DNA of 49,923 bases from Pseudokineococcus lusitanus (lineage in GTDB: Bacteria > Actinomycetota > Actinomycetes > Actinomycetales > Quadrisphaeraceae): assembly GCF_003751265.1 (NCBI RefSeq), contig NZ_RJKN01000013.1, forward strand, positions 1 to 49,923, read 5' to 3'. A model generated the notes under the pieces. It was not told the origin of the DNA. It saw only the letters and a list, made by a program, of their open reading frames with translations, and searched no databases. A program made the translations under genes and the position numbers. This document shows positions 39,539 through 47,456 of the stretch, in pieces (the stretch's first letter is position 1; the number at the start of each line of letters is the position of its first letter).

Positions 39539-40717
39539 GTGAGCACCCCCGACGAGCGGCGGACCGCGGCGCTGCAGGCCCTGGCGCAGCAGACGATCGA
39601 GCTGCCGAGCTGGGCCTTCGGCAACGCCGGCACGCGCTTCAAGGTCTTCACCACGCAGGGGGTCCCGCGGGACCCCTTCGAGAAGGTCAGCGACGCGGCG
39701 CAGGTCCACCGGGTCACCGGGGCGGCGCCGCGGGTGTCGCTGCACGTCCCGTGGGACCTCGTCGACGACTTCGGCAAGCTCGCCGCCCACGCCGCGGACG
39801 AGGGCGTGACGCTGGGGACGATCAACTCGAACCTGTTCCAGGAGGACGAGTACAAGCTCGGCAGCCTGACGAATGCCGACCCCGCGGTCCGGCGCCGCGC
39901 GGTGGGCCACCACCTGCGCTGCCTCGACGTCATGCGCGAGGTCGGCTCGACGGACCTCAAGATCTGGCTGCCGGACGGCACCAACTACCCGGGCCAAGAT
40001 GACCTCCGCGGTCGGCAGGACCGGCTCGCGGAGTCGCTGCAGGAGATCTACGCCGCGCTGGACCCCGACATGCGGATCGTCCTCGAGTACAAGTTCTTCG
40101 AGCCCTACTTCTACGCGATGGACATCCCCGACTGGGGCACGTCGCTCGTGCACTGCCTCGCGCTCGGCGAGCGGGCGATGGTCGTCCTCGACACGGGCCA
40201 CCACGCGCCGGGCACGAACATCGAGTTCATCGTGGCGCAGCTGCTGCGCGTCGGGCGCCTCGGCGCCTTCGACTTCAACTCCCGGTTCTACGCCGACGAC
40301 GACCTCATGGTCGGTGCGGCGGACCCGTTCCAGCTCTTCCGGATCATGCACGAGATCGTCCGCGGCGACGCCCTGCGCCCCGACTCGGGGGTCAACTTCA
40401 TGCTCGACCAGTGCCACAACGTCGAGGAGAAGATCCCCGGCCAGATCCGCTCGGTGATGAACGTCCAGGAGGCGACGGCGAAGGCGCTGCTCGTCGACCG
40501 GGACGCCCTCGCCGAGGCGCAGCTCGCCGGCGACGTCCTCGCGGCCAACGGGGTCCTCATGGACGCCTACTCGACCGACGTCCGGCCGCTGCTCGCCGAG
40601 TCCCGCGAGTCCCGGGGGCTGCCGGCCGACCCCTACCGGGCCTTCATGGCCTCCGGCTACCTCGAGCAGGTCCGCGCCGAGCGCGTCGGCGGCACCCAGG
40701 CCGGGTGGGGCGCGTGA
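39539..40717 (+). CDS. rhaI: L-rhamnose isomerase (RhaI type)
   Basis: 392 residues from GTG 39539. It is the Pseudomonas stutzeri-type isomerase, not the E. coli RhaA type: LPSWAFGNAGTRFKVFTTQG, RVSLHVPWD, TINSNLFQEDEYKLGSL, DLKIWLPDGTNYPGQDD, VLEYKFFEPYFYAMDIPDWG, MVVLDTGHHAPGTNIEFIV and FDFNSRFYADDDLMVG. The Glu and Asp/His residues in these segments form the two metal sites of the TIM barrel. It converts L-rhamnose to L-rhamnulose in the cytoplasm. First gene of the operon rhaI-rhaEW-rhaB; its stop overlaps the next start (GTGA). Confidence 0.95.
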   Translation: MSTPDERRTAALQALAQQTIELPSWAFGNAGTRFKVFTTQGVPRDPFEKVSDAAQVHRVTGAAPRVSLHVPWDLVDDFGKLAAHAADEGVTLGTINSNLFQEDEYKLGSLTNADPAVRRRAVGHHLRCLDVMREVGSTDLKIWLPDGTNYPGQDDLRGRQDRLAESLQEIYAALDPDMRIVLEYKFFEPYFYAMDIPDWGTSLVHCLALGERAMVVLDTGHHAPGTNIEFIVAQLLRVGRLGAFDFNSRFYADDDLMVGAADPFQLFRIMHEIVRGDALRPDSGVNFMLDQCHNVEEKIPGQIRSVMNVQEATAKALLVDRDALAEAQLAGDVLAANGVLMDAYSTDVRPLLAESRESRGLPADPYRAFMASGYLEQVRAERVGGTQAGWGA

Positions 40718-42828
40718 GCGCCCCCCGACCCACGACGACCACCACCGACCCCGGGGAGCAGCCCGTGCCCTCGAACGACCCCACGCCCGTCGCCGACCTC
40801 GTCGCCCGCTCGAACGCCCTGGGCGCCGACCCGACGACGACGAACTACGGCGGCGGCAACACGTCCGCCAAGGGGACGGCCGTCGACCCGGCCACCGGCG
40901 GCGACGTCGAGCTCCTCTGGGTCAAGGGCTCCGGCGGCGACCTCGGCACGCTCACGGCCGACGGCCTCGCCGTCCTGCGCCTCGACCGGCTCCGCGCCCT
41001 GACCGGCGTGTACCCCGGCGTCGAGCGCGAGGACGAGATGGTCGCCGCCTTCGACTACTGCCTCCACGGGCGCGGCGGCGCGGCGCCGTCGATCGACACG
41101 GCCATGCACGGCCTCGTCGACGCCCCGCACGTCGACCACCTCCACCCGGACTCCGGCATCGCGCTGGCGACGGCGGCCGACGGCGAGGCCCTCGTCCGCG
41201 AGGTCTTCGGCGACCGCGTGGTCTGGGTCCCGTGGCGCCGTCCCGGCTTCCAGCTGGGGCTCGACATCGCCGAGGTCGCCCGGGACAACCCGCAGGCCGT
41301 CGGCTGCGTCCTCGGCGGGCACGGCATCACGGCGTGGGGCGCCACGAGCGACGAGTGCCGCGAGCGGTCGCTCGAGATCGTCCGGACCGCGGCGTCCTTC
41401 CTCGCCGAGCGCGAGGCCGCCTCGGGCCGGCACCCCTTCGGCGCGGAGCTCGACGGCTTCGGGCCGCTGCCGGACGCCGAGCGGCGGGAGCGCGCGGCGG
41501 CCCTGCTGCCGGTGCTGCGCGGCCTGGCCTCCACCGACGCCCCGCAGGTCGGGCACCTCGACGACGCCCCCGCCGTCCTCGACTTCCTCGCCCGCGCCGA
41601 GCACCCGCGGCTCGCGGCGCTCGGGACCTCGTGCCCGGACCACTTCCTGCGCACGAAGGTCCGCCCGCTCGTCCTCGACCTGCCGCCGACGGCGCCGCTC
41701 GAGGATGCCGTGGCGCGGCTGCGCGAGCTCCACGCCGCCTACCGCGAGGACTACACCGCGTACTACGAGCGGCACGCCGACGCGCAGAGCCCGGCCATGC
41801 GGGGCGCCGACCCCGCCGTCGTGCTCCTGCCCGGCGTCGGGATGGTCACCTTCGGCGCCGACAAGCAGACCGCCCGGGTCGCCGCGGAGTACTACCGGAA
41901 CGCGATCGCCGTCATGCGCGGCGCCGAGGCCGTCAGCACCTACGCGCCCATCGACGAGGCGGAGAAGTTCCGCATCGAGTACTGGGCGCTCGAGGAGGCC
42001 AAGCTCGCGCGCAAGCCGCGGCCGAAGGCGCTCGCCACCCGCGTCGCGCTCGTGACGGGCGCCGCCTCCGGCATCGGGAAGGCGATCGCCACGCGCCTCG
42101 CGGCCGAGGGGGCGTGCGTCGTCGTCGCCGACCTCGACCTCGAGACAGCGCAGCGGGCCGCCGCCGAGATCGCCGGCGGCAAGGGGGCCGACGTGGCCGT
42201 CGGCGTCGCGGCCGACGTCTCGGACCCCGCCGCCGTCGCGGCGGCCGTCCAGGAGGCCGTGCTGGCGTTCGGCGGGCTGGACCTCGTCGTCAACAACGCG
42301 GGGCTGTCCATCTCGAAGCCGCTGCTGGAGACCACGGAGCGGGACTGGGACCTCCAGCACGACGTCATGGCCAAGGGCAGCTTCCTCGTGGCCCAGGCCG
42401 CGGCGCGGGTGCTCGTCGCGCAGGGGATGGGGGGCGACGTGGTCTACATCTCCAGCAAGAACGGCGTCTTCGCGGGGCCCAACAACATCGCCTACTCGGC
42501 GGTCAAGGCCGACCAGGCACACCAGGTCCGGCTGCTCGCCGCCGAGCTCGGCGAGCACGGCATCCGGGTCAACGGGGTCAACCCCGACGGCGTCGTGCGC
42601 GGCTCGGGGATCTTCGCCGGCGGGTGGGGCGCCCAGCGCGCCAAGACCTACGGCATCCCGGAGGAGGAGCTGGGCGCCTTTTACGCGCAGCGCACCCTGC
42701 TCAAGCGGGAGGTGCTGCCGGAGCACGTCGCCGACGCGGTCTTCGTCCTCGTGGGCCCGGAGATGTCGCGCACCACCGGCCTCCACGTGCCGGTCGACTC
42801 CGGCGTCGCCGCCGCCTTCCTCCGATGA
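40714..42828 (+). CDS. rhaEW: bifunctional rhamnulose-1-phosphate aldolase / lactaldehyde dehydrogenase
   Basis: 704 residues from GTG 40714. An in-frame GTG at 40765 with GGGGAG upstream is a good alternative start. The N-terminal half is a class II aldolase/adducin domain: TTTNYGGGNTSAKGT, LLWVKGSGGDLGTL and VDHLHPDSGIALATA, with zinc-binding His residues. The C-terminal half (from about residue 445) is an SDR: RVALVTGAASGIGKAIATRLA (cofactor site), LVVNNAGLS and NIAYSAVKADQAHQVRLLA (catalytic Tyr and Lys). The aldolase splits rhamnulose-1-phosphate into DHAP and L-lactaldehyde, and the SDR oxidises the aldehyde to L-lactate. The fusion is known in rhizobia and actinobacteria. It is coupled to rhaB by ATGA. 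Confidence 0.94.
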   Translation: MSAPRPTTTTTDPGEQPVPSNDPTPVADLVARSNALGADPTTTNYGGGNTSAKGTAVDPATGGDVELLWVKGSGGDLGTLTADGLAVLRLDRLRALTGVYPGVEREDEMVAAFDYCLHGRGGAAPSIDTAMHGLVDAPHVDHLHPDSGIALATAADGEALVREVFGDRVVWVPWRRPGFQLGLDIAEVARDNPQAVGCVLGGHGITAWGATSDECRERSLEIVRTAASFLAEREAASGRHPFGAELDGFGPLPDAERRERAAALLPVLRGLASTDAPQVGHLDDAPAVLDFLARAEHPRLAALGTSCPDHFLRTKVRPLVLDLPPTAPLEDAVARLRELHAAYREDYTAYYERHADAQSPAMRGADPAVVLLPGVGMVTFGADKQTARVAAEYYRNAIAVMRGAEAVSTYAPIDEAEKFRIEYWALEEAKLARKPRPKALATRVALVTGAASGIGKAIATRLAAEGACVVVADLDLETAQRAAAEIAGGKGADVAVGVAADVSDPAAVAAAVQEAVLAFGGLDLVVNNAGLSISKPLLETTERDWDLQHDVMAKGSFLVAQAAARVLVAQGMGGDVVYISSKNGVFAGPNNIAYSAVKADQAHQVRLLAAELGEHGIRVNGVNPDGVVRGSGIFAGGWGAQRAKTYGIPEEELGAFYAQRTLLKREVLPEHVADAVFVLVGPEMSRTTGLHVPVDSGVAAAFLR

Positions 42829-44303
42829 CGCGGCCCGCCCCGGGCGGTGGCCCGGGGACGCACGCGGCCGTCGACCTGGGGGCCTCCAGCGGCCGCGTGA
42901 TGCTGGGGCGCGCCGGGCCGGACCTGCTCGAGCTCGAGGAGGTCGCGCGCTTCCGCAACGGTGCGGTGGAGGTGGCCGCCGGGCCCGACGGCACGGCCGC
43001 GCGCCTGCACTGGGACGTCCTCGGGCTGTGGCGCGACGCCGTCGCCGGGCTGGCCGACGCCGCGCACCGGGCCGGGCCGGACGGCGTCCGCAGCGTCGGG
43101 GTCGACACGTGGGCGGTGGACTACGCCCTCCTCGACGCGGACGGCGGGCTGCTGGGCACGCCCCGCTCCTACCGCGACGCCCGAACCGACGGGGTGGCCC
43201 GGCTCGTCCACGAGCGTCTCGACGCCCCGGCGCTGTACGCCCGGAACGGGCTGCAGCACCTGCCCTTCACGACGATCTACCAGCTCGTCGCCGAGGGCCG
43301 CGGCCCGCTGCTCGACGTGGCCGCCCGCCTCCTGCTCCTGCCCGACCTGCTCGGGTACTGGCTCTCCGGGCACCAGGTGGCGGAGTCGACCAACGCGTCG
43401 ACGACGGGCCTGGCCGACGTCCGGACCGGTCGCTGGGCCCCCGACCTCGTCGCGCTCGCCGGCGTGGCGCCGTCCCTCCTGCCGGACGTCGTCGACGCCG
43501 GCACCGTGCTCGGCCCCCTGCTCCCGGCGGTCGCCGACCGCACCCGCCTGGCGGGCACCGAGCTCGTCGCCGTCGGCAGCCACGACACCGCGTCCGCCGT
43601 CGTCGGGGTGCCGGCGGAGGACGAGCGCTTCGCCTACGTCGCCTGCGGCACGTGGGGTCTCGTCGGTGTCGAGCTCGAGGAGCCCGTGCTGACGCCCGAG
43701 AGCCTCGCGGCCGGCTTCACCAACGAGCGCGGCGTCGACGGCCGGGTCCGCTACCTCCACAACGTCATGGGCCTCTGGGTCCTCCAGTGCTGCCTCGACG
43801 AGTGGCGCGGCGAGGGGGAGGCCGACCTCGGCCGCCTCCTCGCGGCGGCCGAGGAGCTGCCCCCGGGCGGGCCCGTCGTCGACGTCGACGACCCCGCCTT
43901 CCTCCCGCCCGGGCCGATGGTGGGTCGGGTCCGCCGGGCCTGCGAGGCGGCCGGGCAGCCGGTCCCCGTCGAGCGGGCCGCCGTCGTGCGCTGCGTCCTC
44001 GACAGCCTGGCCGCCGCCTTCGCCCGCGCCGTCGAGGACGCCGTGCGCCTGTCCGGCCGCGACGTCGACGTGGTCCACCTCGTCGGCGGCGGGGCGCGCA
44101 ACGAGCTCCTGTGCCGGCTCACCGCCGACGCCTGCGGGCGGCCGGTGCTGGCCGGCCCCGTCGAGGCCACGGCGCTGGGCAACGTCCTCGTGCAGGCCCG
44201 GGCCACGGGCGCGCTGACCGGCGCGCTCGAGGACCTCCGCGCGCTGGTCCGACGCACCCACGCGCTGCGCCGGTACGAGCCCGCGGCGAGCCGTCGCCGC
44301 TGA
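42825..44303 (+). CDS. rhaB: rhamnulokinase
   Basis: 492 residues from ATG 42825. FGGY-family sugar kinase: AAVDLGASSGRVMLG (phosphate-binding loop), VGVDTWAVDYALLDADG with the catalytic Asp, RNGLQHLPFTTIYQLVAEG, LLLLPDLLGYWLSG, AVGSHDTASAVVGVP, FAYVACGTWGLVGVELEEPVL and VHLVGGGARNELLCRLTADACGRPV. It phosphorylates L-rhamnulose at O1 with ATP. Third gene of the operon; 71 bases with a small hairpin separate it from the MFS gene. Confidence 0.95.
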   Translation: MTRPAPGGGPGTHAAVDLGASSGRVMLGRAGPDLLELEEVARFRNGAVEVAAGPDGTAARLHWDVLGLWRDAVAGLADAAHRAGPDGVRSVGVDTWAVDYALLDADGGLLGTPRSYRDARTDGVARLVHERLDAPALYARNGLQHLPFTTIYQLVAEGRGPLLDVAARLLLLPDLLGYWLSGHQVAESTNASTTGLADVRTGRWAPDLVALAGVAPSLLPDVVDAGTVLGPLLPAVADRTRLAGTELVAVGSHDTASAVVGVPAEDERFAYVACGTWGLVGVELEEPVLTPESLAAGFTNERGVDGRVRYLHNVMGLWVLQCCLDEWRGEGEADLGRLLAAAEELPPGGPVVDVDDPAFLPPGPMVGRVRRACEAAGQPVPVERAAVVRCVLDSLAAAFARAVEDAVRLSGRDVDVVHLVGGGARNELLCRLTADACGRPVLAGPVEATALGNVLVQARATGALTGALEDLRALVRRTHALRRYEPAASRRR

Positions 44304-44333
44304 CCCGCCCGTCCCCGGGACGACGCCGTCCCC

Positions 44334-44352
44334 CGCCCCGGCCGCCGGGGCG
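44334..44352. other. small hairpin between rhaB and the MFS gene
   Basis: CGCCCCGG and CCGGGGCG (8-bp stem) around CCG. It may attenuate read-through into the transporter gene; too short to call a strong terminator. Confidence 0.45.
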
Positions 44353-44374
44353 ACCGTCACGTCAGGAGGCACCG

Positions 44375-45763
44375 ATGAGCCGCACCGACGACCACCACGG
44401 CACGGCCGGCCCCACGGCCGGCACCACCGACGTCCGACCCCTCTTCGAGGGCGACCGGCCCGACCGCCGCCACTGGACGCTCGCCGTGGCGGCGGGCATG
44501 GCGTCCTACCTCGACTCGGGGATCATCGTGTCGCTGGGCGTCGGGCTGGCGCTCATCGGCGAGGAGTACGGCATCGGGGCGTGGGGCCTCGGGGCCCTGT
44601 CGGCGGCCCTGACTTTCAGCATCGGCGTCGGCGCCCTCGTGGGAGGGCGCGTCGCCGACCTCGTCGGCCGCCAGCGCGCCTTCACCGCCTACATCCTCGT
44701 GTACGCGGTCGGCATGACGGCGATGGCCGTCTCGCCGTCGGCGGGCGTCCTCTTCGCGGGCGTCGTCGTCGCCGGCCTCGCCGCGGGCGCGGACCTGCCG
44801 ACGTCGGTGGCGGTCGTCTCCGAGCGCTCGCCGGCGCGGGCGCAGGGCCGCCTCGTCAGCGTCACGCAGGTCATGTGGGTCGTCGGCATCGCCGTCACGC
44901 AGGTCCTCGGCTTCGCGGTGGCCGGGCTGGGCCTGCTGGGCATCCGCCTCATCTTCGCGGAGCTGGCCGTGCTGGCCGTCGTGACCTTCCTCGTGCGGCG
45001 CTTCTCGCCGTCCGTCCGCTCCCTCGAGGAGGACGCCCGGGAGGCCCGCAGCCACCAGCCCGGCGCGGGCGCGGGCGGTGCGGGCGGTGGGGCCGGTGCC
45101 CGCGAGCGGGGCGGTCTGCCCCTGCGGACCATCCTCACGACCCGGGCGATGGTCGTCCCGCTGCTCCTGACGACGGGCTTCTACGTCGCGTGGAACCTCG
45201 TCGCCAACACCTTCGGCCAGTTCCAGGTCTACTTCCTGCGCGAGGCGGCCGGGGCGAGCCAGGCGGTGGCGACGGGGGTGGGCGCGGCCGTCATCCCGCT
45301 CGGGATCATCACCTCGCTCGTCCTCGTGCGGCTCGTCGACACCCGCTGGCGCACGACCGTGCTCGTCGTCGGCATGGTCATCCAGGCGGTGGCGATGACG
45401 ATGCTCGGTCTGGGCGCCGGCGTCCTCGCCGTCTACGTCGCGGCGATCGCGCTGTACCAGCTGGGCAGCAACTCGGCGGGCGAGGCGCTGTACAAGGTCT
45501 GGACGCAGGAGAGCCAGCCCGTCGAGGCGCGCTCGACCGTGCAGGGCGCCACCTACGCCGTGGGGCGCTTCGCGGTCGGGCTCTTCGCCCTCGTGACGCC
45601 GACCCTCATCGAGACGGCCCGCACCCCGCTGCTGTTCTTCCTCGTCCTGTGCGTGCTCGTGGCGCTCGGGTTCGGGCTCGTGCTGGTGCGCCACATGCGG
45701 GCGCGGGGGCTGCACCCGGGGTCGGAGCCGCCCGCCGTCGAGGACGTGGCTGCCGCGCGATGA
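44375..45763 (+). CDS. MFS sugar transporter, probable rhamnose permease
   Basis: 462 residues from ATG 44375, with CAGGAGGC upstream. Twelve membrane helices are predicted, in two halves separated by a Gly/Ala/Arg-rich loop near residues 225-250. Family markers are GGRVADLVGRQRAF (loop 2-3 motif), ERSPARAQGRLVS and EALYKVWTQESQPVEARSTVQG, the last resembling sugar-porter loop motifs. It is downstream of rhaB in the same direction, so rhamnose or rhamnulose is the likely cargo. It would give a second, ion-driven route beside the ABC importer. It is convergent with the GntR gene, with only nine bases between stops. Confidence 0.88.
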   Translation: MSRTDDHHGTAGPTAGTTDVRPLFEGDRPDRRHWTLAVAAGMASYLDSGIIVSLGVGLALIGEEYGIGAWGLGALSAALTFSIGVGALVGGRVADLVGRQRAFTAYILVYAVGMTAMAVSPSAGVLFAGVVVAGLAAGADLPTSVAVVSERSPARAQGRLVSVTQVMWVVGIAVTQVLGFAVAGLGLLGIRLIFAELAVLAVVTFLVRRFSPSVRSLEEDAREARSHQPGAGAGGAGGGAGARERGGLPLRTILTTRAMVVPLLLTTGFYVAWNLVANTFGQFQVYFLREAAGASQAVATGVGAAVIPLGIITSLVLVRLVDTRWRTTVLVVGMVIQAVAMTMLGLGAGVLAVYVAAIALYQLGSNSAGEALYKVWTQESQPVEARSTVQGATYAVGRFAVGLFALVTPTLIETARTPLLFFLVLCVLVALGFGLVLVRHMRARGLHPGSEPPAVEDVAAAR

Positions 45764-45772
45764 GGTCGTGCC

Positions 45773-46528
45773 TCAGGCCCGTCGGTCGAGGGACGTCTCG
45801 GCGTAGAAGCCCGTGATGTGCGCGCGGACGGCATCGGCGGCGGCGTCGGCGTCGCCCGCGCGGACGAGCGCGACGACGGCGTGGTGCTCGGCGCGCAGCC
45901 GCCGGGCCGTCGTCGGCCAGCTGGGCAGCGTGGCGACGGCCGCCATGACGTAGGCGTTGACGGCCTGGCGCAGCGACGCCATGACCGCCTCGACGACGGC
46001 GTTGCCGGCCGCGGTGGCCAGCGCGACGTGGTACTCGGCGTCGAGGGCGTGGAAGCGGGCGGCGTCGTCGGGCGCCTCCTCCACCGCCCGGTCCATGGCC
46101 GCGAGGAGGCGGTCGGCCTCGGCCAGGTCGGGAGCCGCTGCGGCCGAGCCGCTCCCGCCGTCGGCGGGGGAGGCCGCCGCCGCGCACCGCCGGGCGGCCT
46201 CCGCGACCGCCCAGGTCTCGAGCAGGACCCGGGTGGCGACGACGTCGCGCACGGGGAGCCGCGACGTCGCCGCGTGCAGCCGGAGGGCGAGGCCCATGGA
46301 CGCCGCCGGGTCGCCGACGACGACGGCCCCGGCGTCCGGTCCTGAGCCGACGGCCGTGCGCACGACGCCCATGGCCTCCAGCACGCGGACGGCCTCGCGG
46401 ACCGACCCGCGGCTGACGCCGAGCTGCTCGGCGAGGGCGCGCTCCGCCGGCAGCCGGCCGCCGAGGGCCACGCGGCCGGCGACGAGCTCGGCCTCGAGGT
46501 GGGCGAGGACCTGCTCGTGGGCGCGCAC
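45773..46528 (-). CDS. GntR-family (FadR/LldR-type) regulator of the lut operon
   Basis: 251 residues from GTG 46528. The N-terminal winged helix is HLEAELVAGRVALGGRLPAERALAEQLGVSRGSVREAVRVLEAMGVV. The C-terminal all-helical FCD domain includes RVLLETWAVAEAARR, FHALDAEYHVALATAAGN and EHHAVVALVRAGDADAAADAVRAHI, with the metal-binding Asp and His residues expected. An Ala/Gly/Ser-rich insert lies near residues 115-130. It is divergent from lutABC with a TGGTC-GACCA palindrome between them, so lactate-responsive repression is the likely role. The start codon lies at the expected transcription start of a minus-strand TACCCT box, suggesting a leaderless mRNA. Confidence 0.92.
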   Translation of the reverse strand: MRAHEQVLAHLEAELVAGRVALGGRLPAERALAEQLGVSRGSVREAVRVLEAMGVVRTAVGSGPDAGAVVVGDPAASMGLALRLHAATSRLPVRDVVATRVLLETWAVAEAARRCAAAASPADGGSGSAAAAPDLAEADRLLAAMDRAVEEAPDDAARFHALDAEYHVALATAAGNAVVEAVMASLRQAVNAYVMAAVATLPSWPTTARRLRAEHHAVVALVRAGDADAAADAVRAHITGFYAETSLDRRA

Positions 46529-46534
46529 GTCCCG

Positions 46535-46540
46535 AGGGTA
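46535..46540 (-). promoter_or_regulatory. -10 box of the gntR gene (leaderless)
   Basis: TACCCT on the minus strand, six bases before the GTG at 46528, so transcription would begin at or next to the start codon. Confidence 0.5.
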
Positions 46541-46557
46541 GGACGCAGGTCACCGCC

Positions 46558-46572
46558 TGTGGTCCGACCACA
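46558..46572. promoter_or_regulatory. FadR-type GntR operator
   Basis: TGTGGTC-C-GACCACA, perfect 7-bp arms, containing TGGTCCGACCA, which fits the family consensus TGGT-N3-ACCA. It lies between the divergent gntR and lutA promoters. Confidence 0.85.
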
Positions 46573-46577
46573 TGGCC

Positions 46578-46583
46578 TACCCT
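46578..46583 (+). promoter_or_regulatory. -10 box of the lutABC operon
   Basis: TACCCT, directly downstream of the GntR operator, which would then occupy the spacer region of this promoter. The start of transcription would be near 46590. Confidence 0.5.
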
Positions 46584-46634
46584 CGTCCCGACGCGGCCGG
46601 ACCCTGCCCGGCCGCCGGCGACGAGGAGGTCGGG

Positions 46635-47456
46635 GTGCGCATCGCCGTCATGACCACGTGCCTGGGGGACGCCGTCGTCCCGCAGGCCGTGCGGGCGACC
46701 GTCGAGCTGCTGGAGCGGCTCGGCCACGACGTCGTCCTCCCGCCGGGCCAGACCTGCTGCGGGCAGATGCACGTCAACACCGGGTACCTCCGCGAGGCGG
46801 TACCCGTGGTGCGGCACAGCGTGGACGTCTTCGGCCCGGTCGCCGACGGCGACTGGGACGCCGTCGTCGCGCCGTCGGGCAGCTGCACCGGGTGCGTGCG
46901 CCACCAGCACGCGATGGTCGCCCGCCGGGCGGGGGACGAGCGGCTGGCGTCGCGCGCCGAGGCGGTGGCCGCGCGCACGTACGAGCTGTCCGAGCTGCTC
47001 GTCGACGTCCTCGGCGTCACCGACGTCGGCGCGTACTACCCGCACCGGGTGACGTACCACCCGACATGCCACTCGCTGCGGATGCTGCGGGTCGGCGACA
47101 AGCCGCTCCAGCTGCTGCGGGCCGTGCGCGGCATCGAGCTCGTCGAGCTCCCCGACGCGGAGGTCTGCTGCGGCTTCGGCGGCACGTTCGCCCTCAAGAA
47201 CGCCGACACCTCGACGGCGATGCTCGCGGACAAGATGTCGGCGGTCCTCGCCACCGGCGCCGAGGTCTGCTCGGCGAGCGACTCCTCGTGCCTGCTCCAC
47301 ATCGGCGGGGGGCTCGGGCGGCTGCGCACCGGCGTCCGCACCGTCCACCTCGCGGAGATCCTCGCGAGCACCGACGGCTCGGGCGCCGCGGTGGCCGCGC
47401 CGAGCCGGGCCCAGAGCGGGCCCGCGCCCGACGTCGAGCAGGAGGCCCCGCTGTGA
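46635..47456 (+). CDS. lutA: lactate utilisation protein A (cysteine-rich CCG-domain subunit)
   Basis: 273 residues from GTG 46635, with GAGGAGG upstream. An ATG at 46572 in the same frame sits inside the operator and is rejected. The two CCG (DUF224) domains are visible: MTTCLGDAVVPQAV with PPGQTCCGQMHVNTGY, and VTYHPTCHSLRML with DAEVCCGFGGTFALKN. These cysteines bind a noncubane Fe-S cluster as in heterodisulfide reductase and glycolate oxidase GlcF. With LutB and LutC it oxidises L-lactate to pyruvate. The stop overlaps the lutB start (GTGA). Confidence 0.95.
   Translation: MRIAVMTTCLGDAVVPQAVRATVELLERLGHDVVLPPGQTCCGQMHVNTGYLREAVPVVRHSVDVFGPVADGDWDAVVAPSGSCTGCVRHQHAMVARRAGDERLASRAEAVAARTYELSELLVDVLGVTDVGAYYPHRVTYHPTCHSLRMLRVGDKPLQLLRAVRGIELVELPDAEVCCGFGGTFALKNADTSTAMLADKMSAVLATGAEVCSASDSSCLLHIGGGLGRLRTGVRTVHLAEILASTDGSGAAVAAPSRAQSGPAPDVEQEAPL

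Noticed and set aside
46572-46634. ATG start 21 codons upstream for lutA
   Set aside because: It begins on the last base of the GntR operator and before the probable transcription start; the GTG at 46635 has a strong ribosome site and matches the family's N-terminus.
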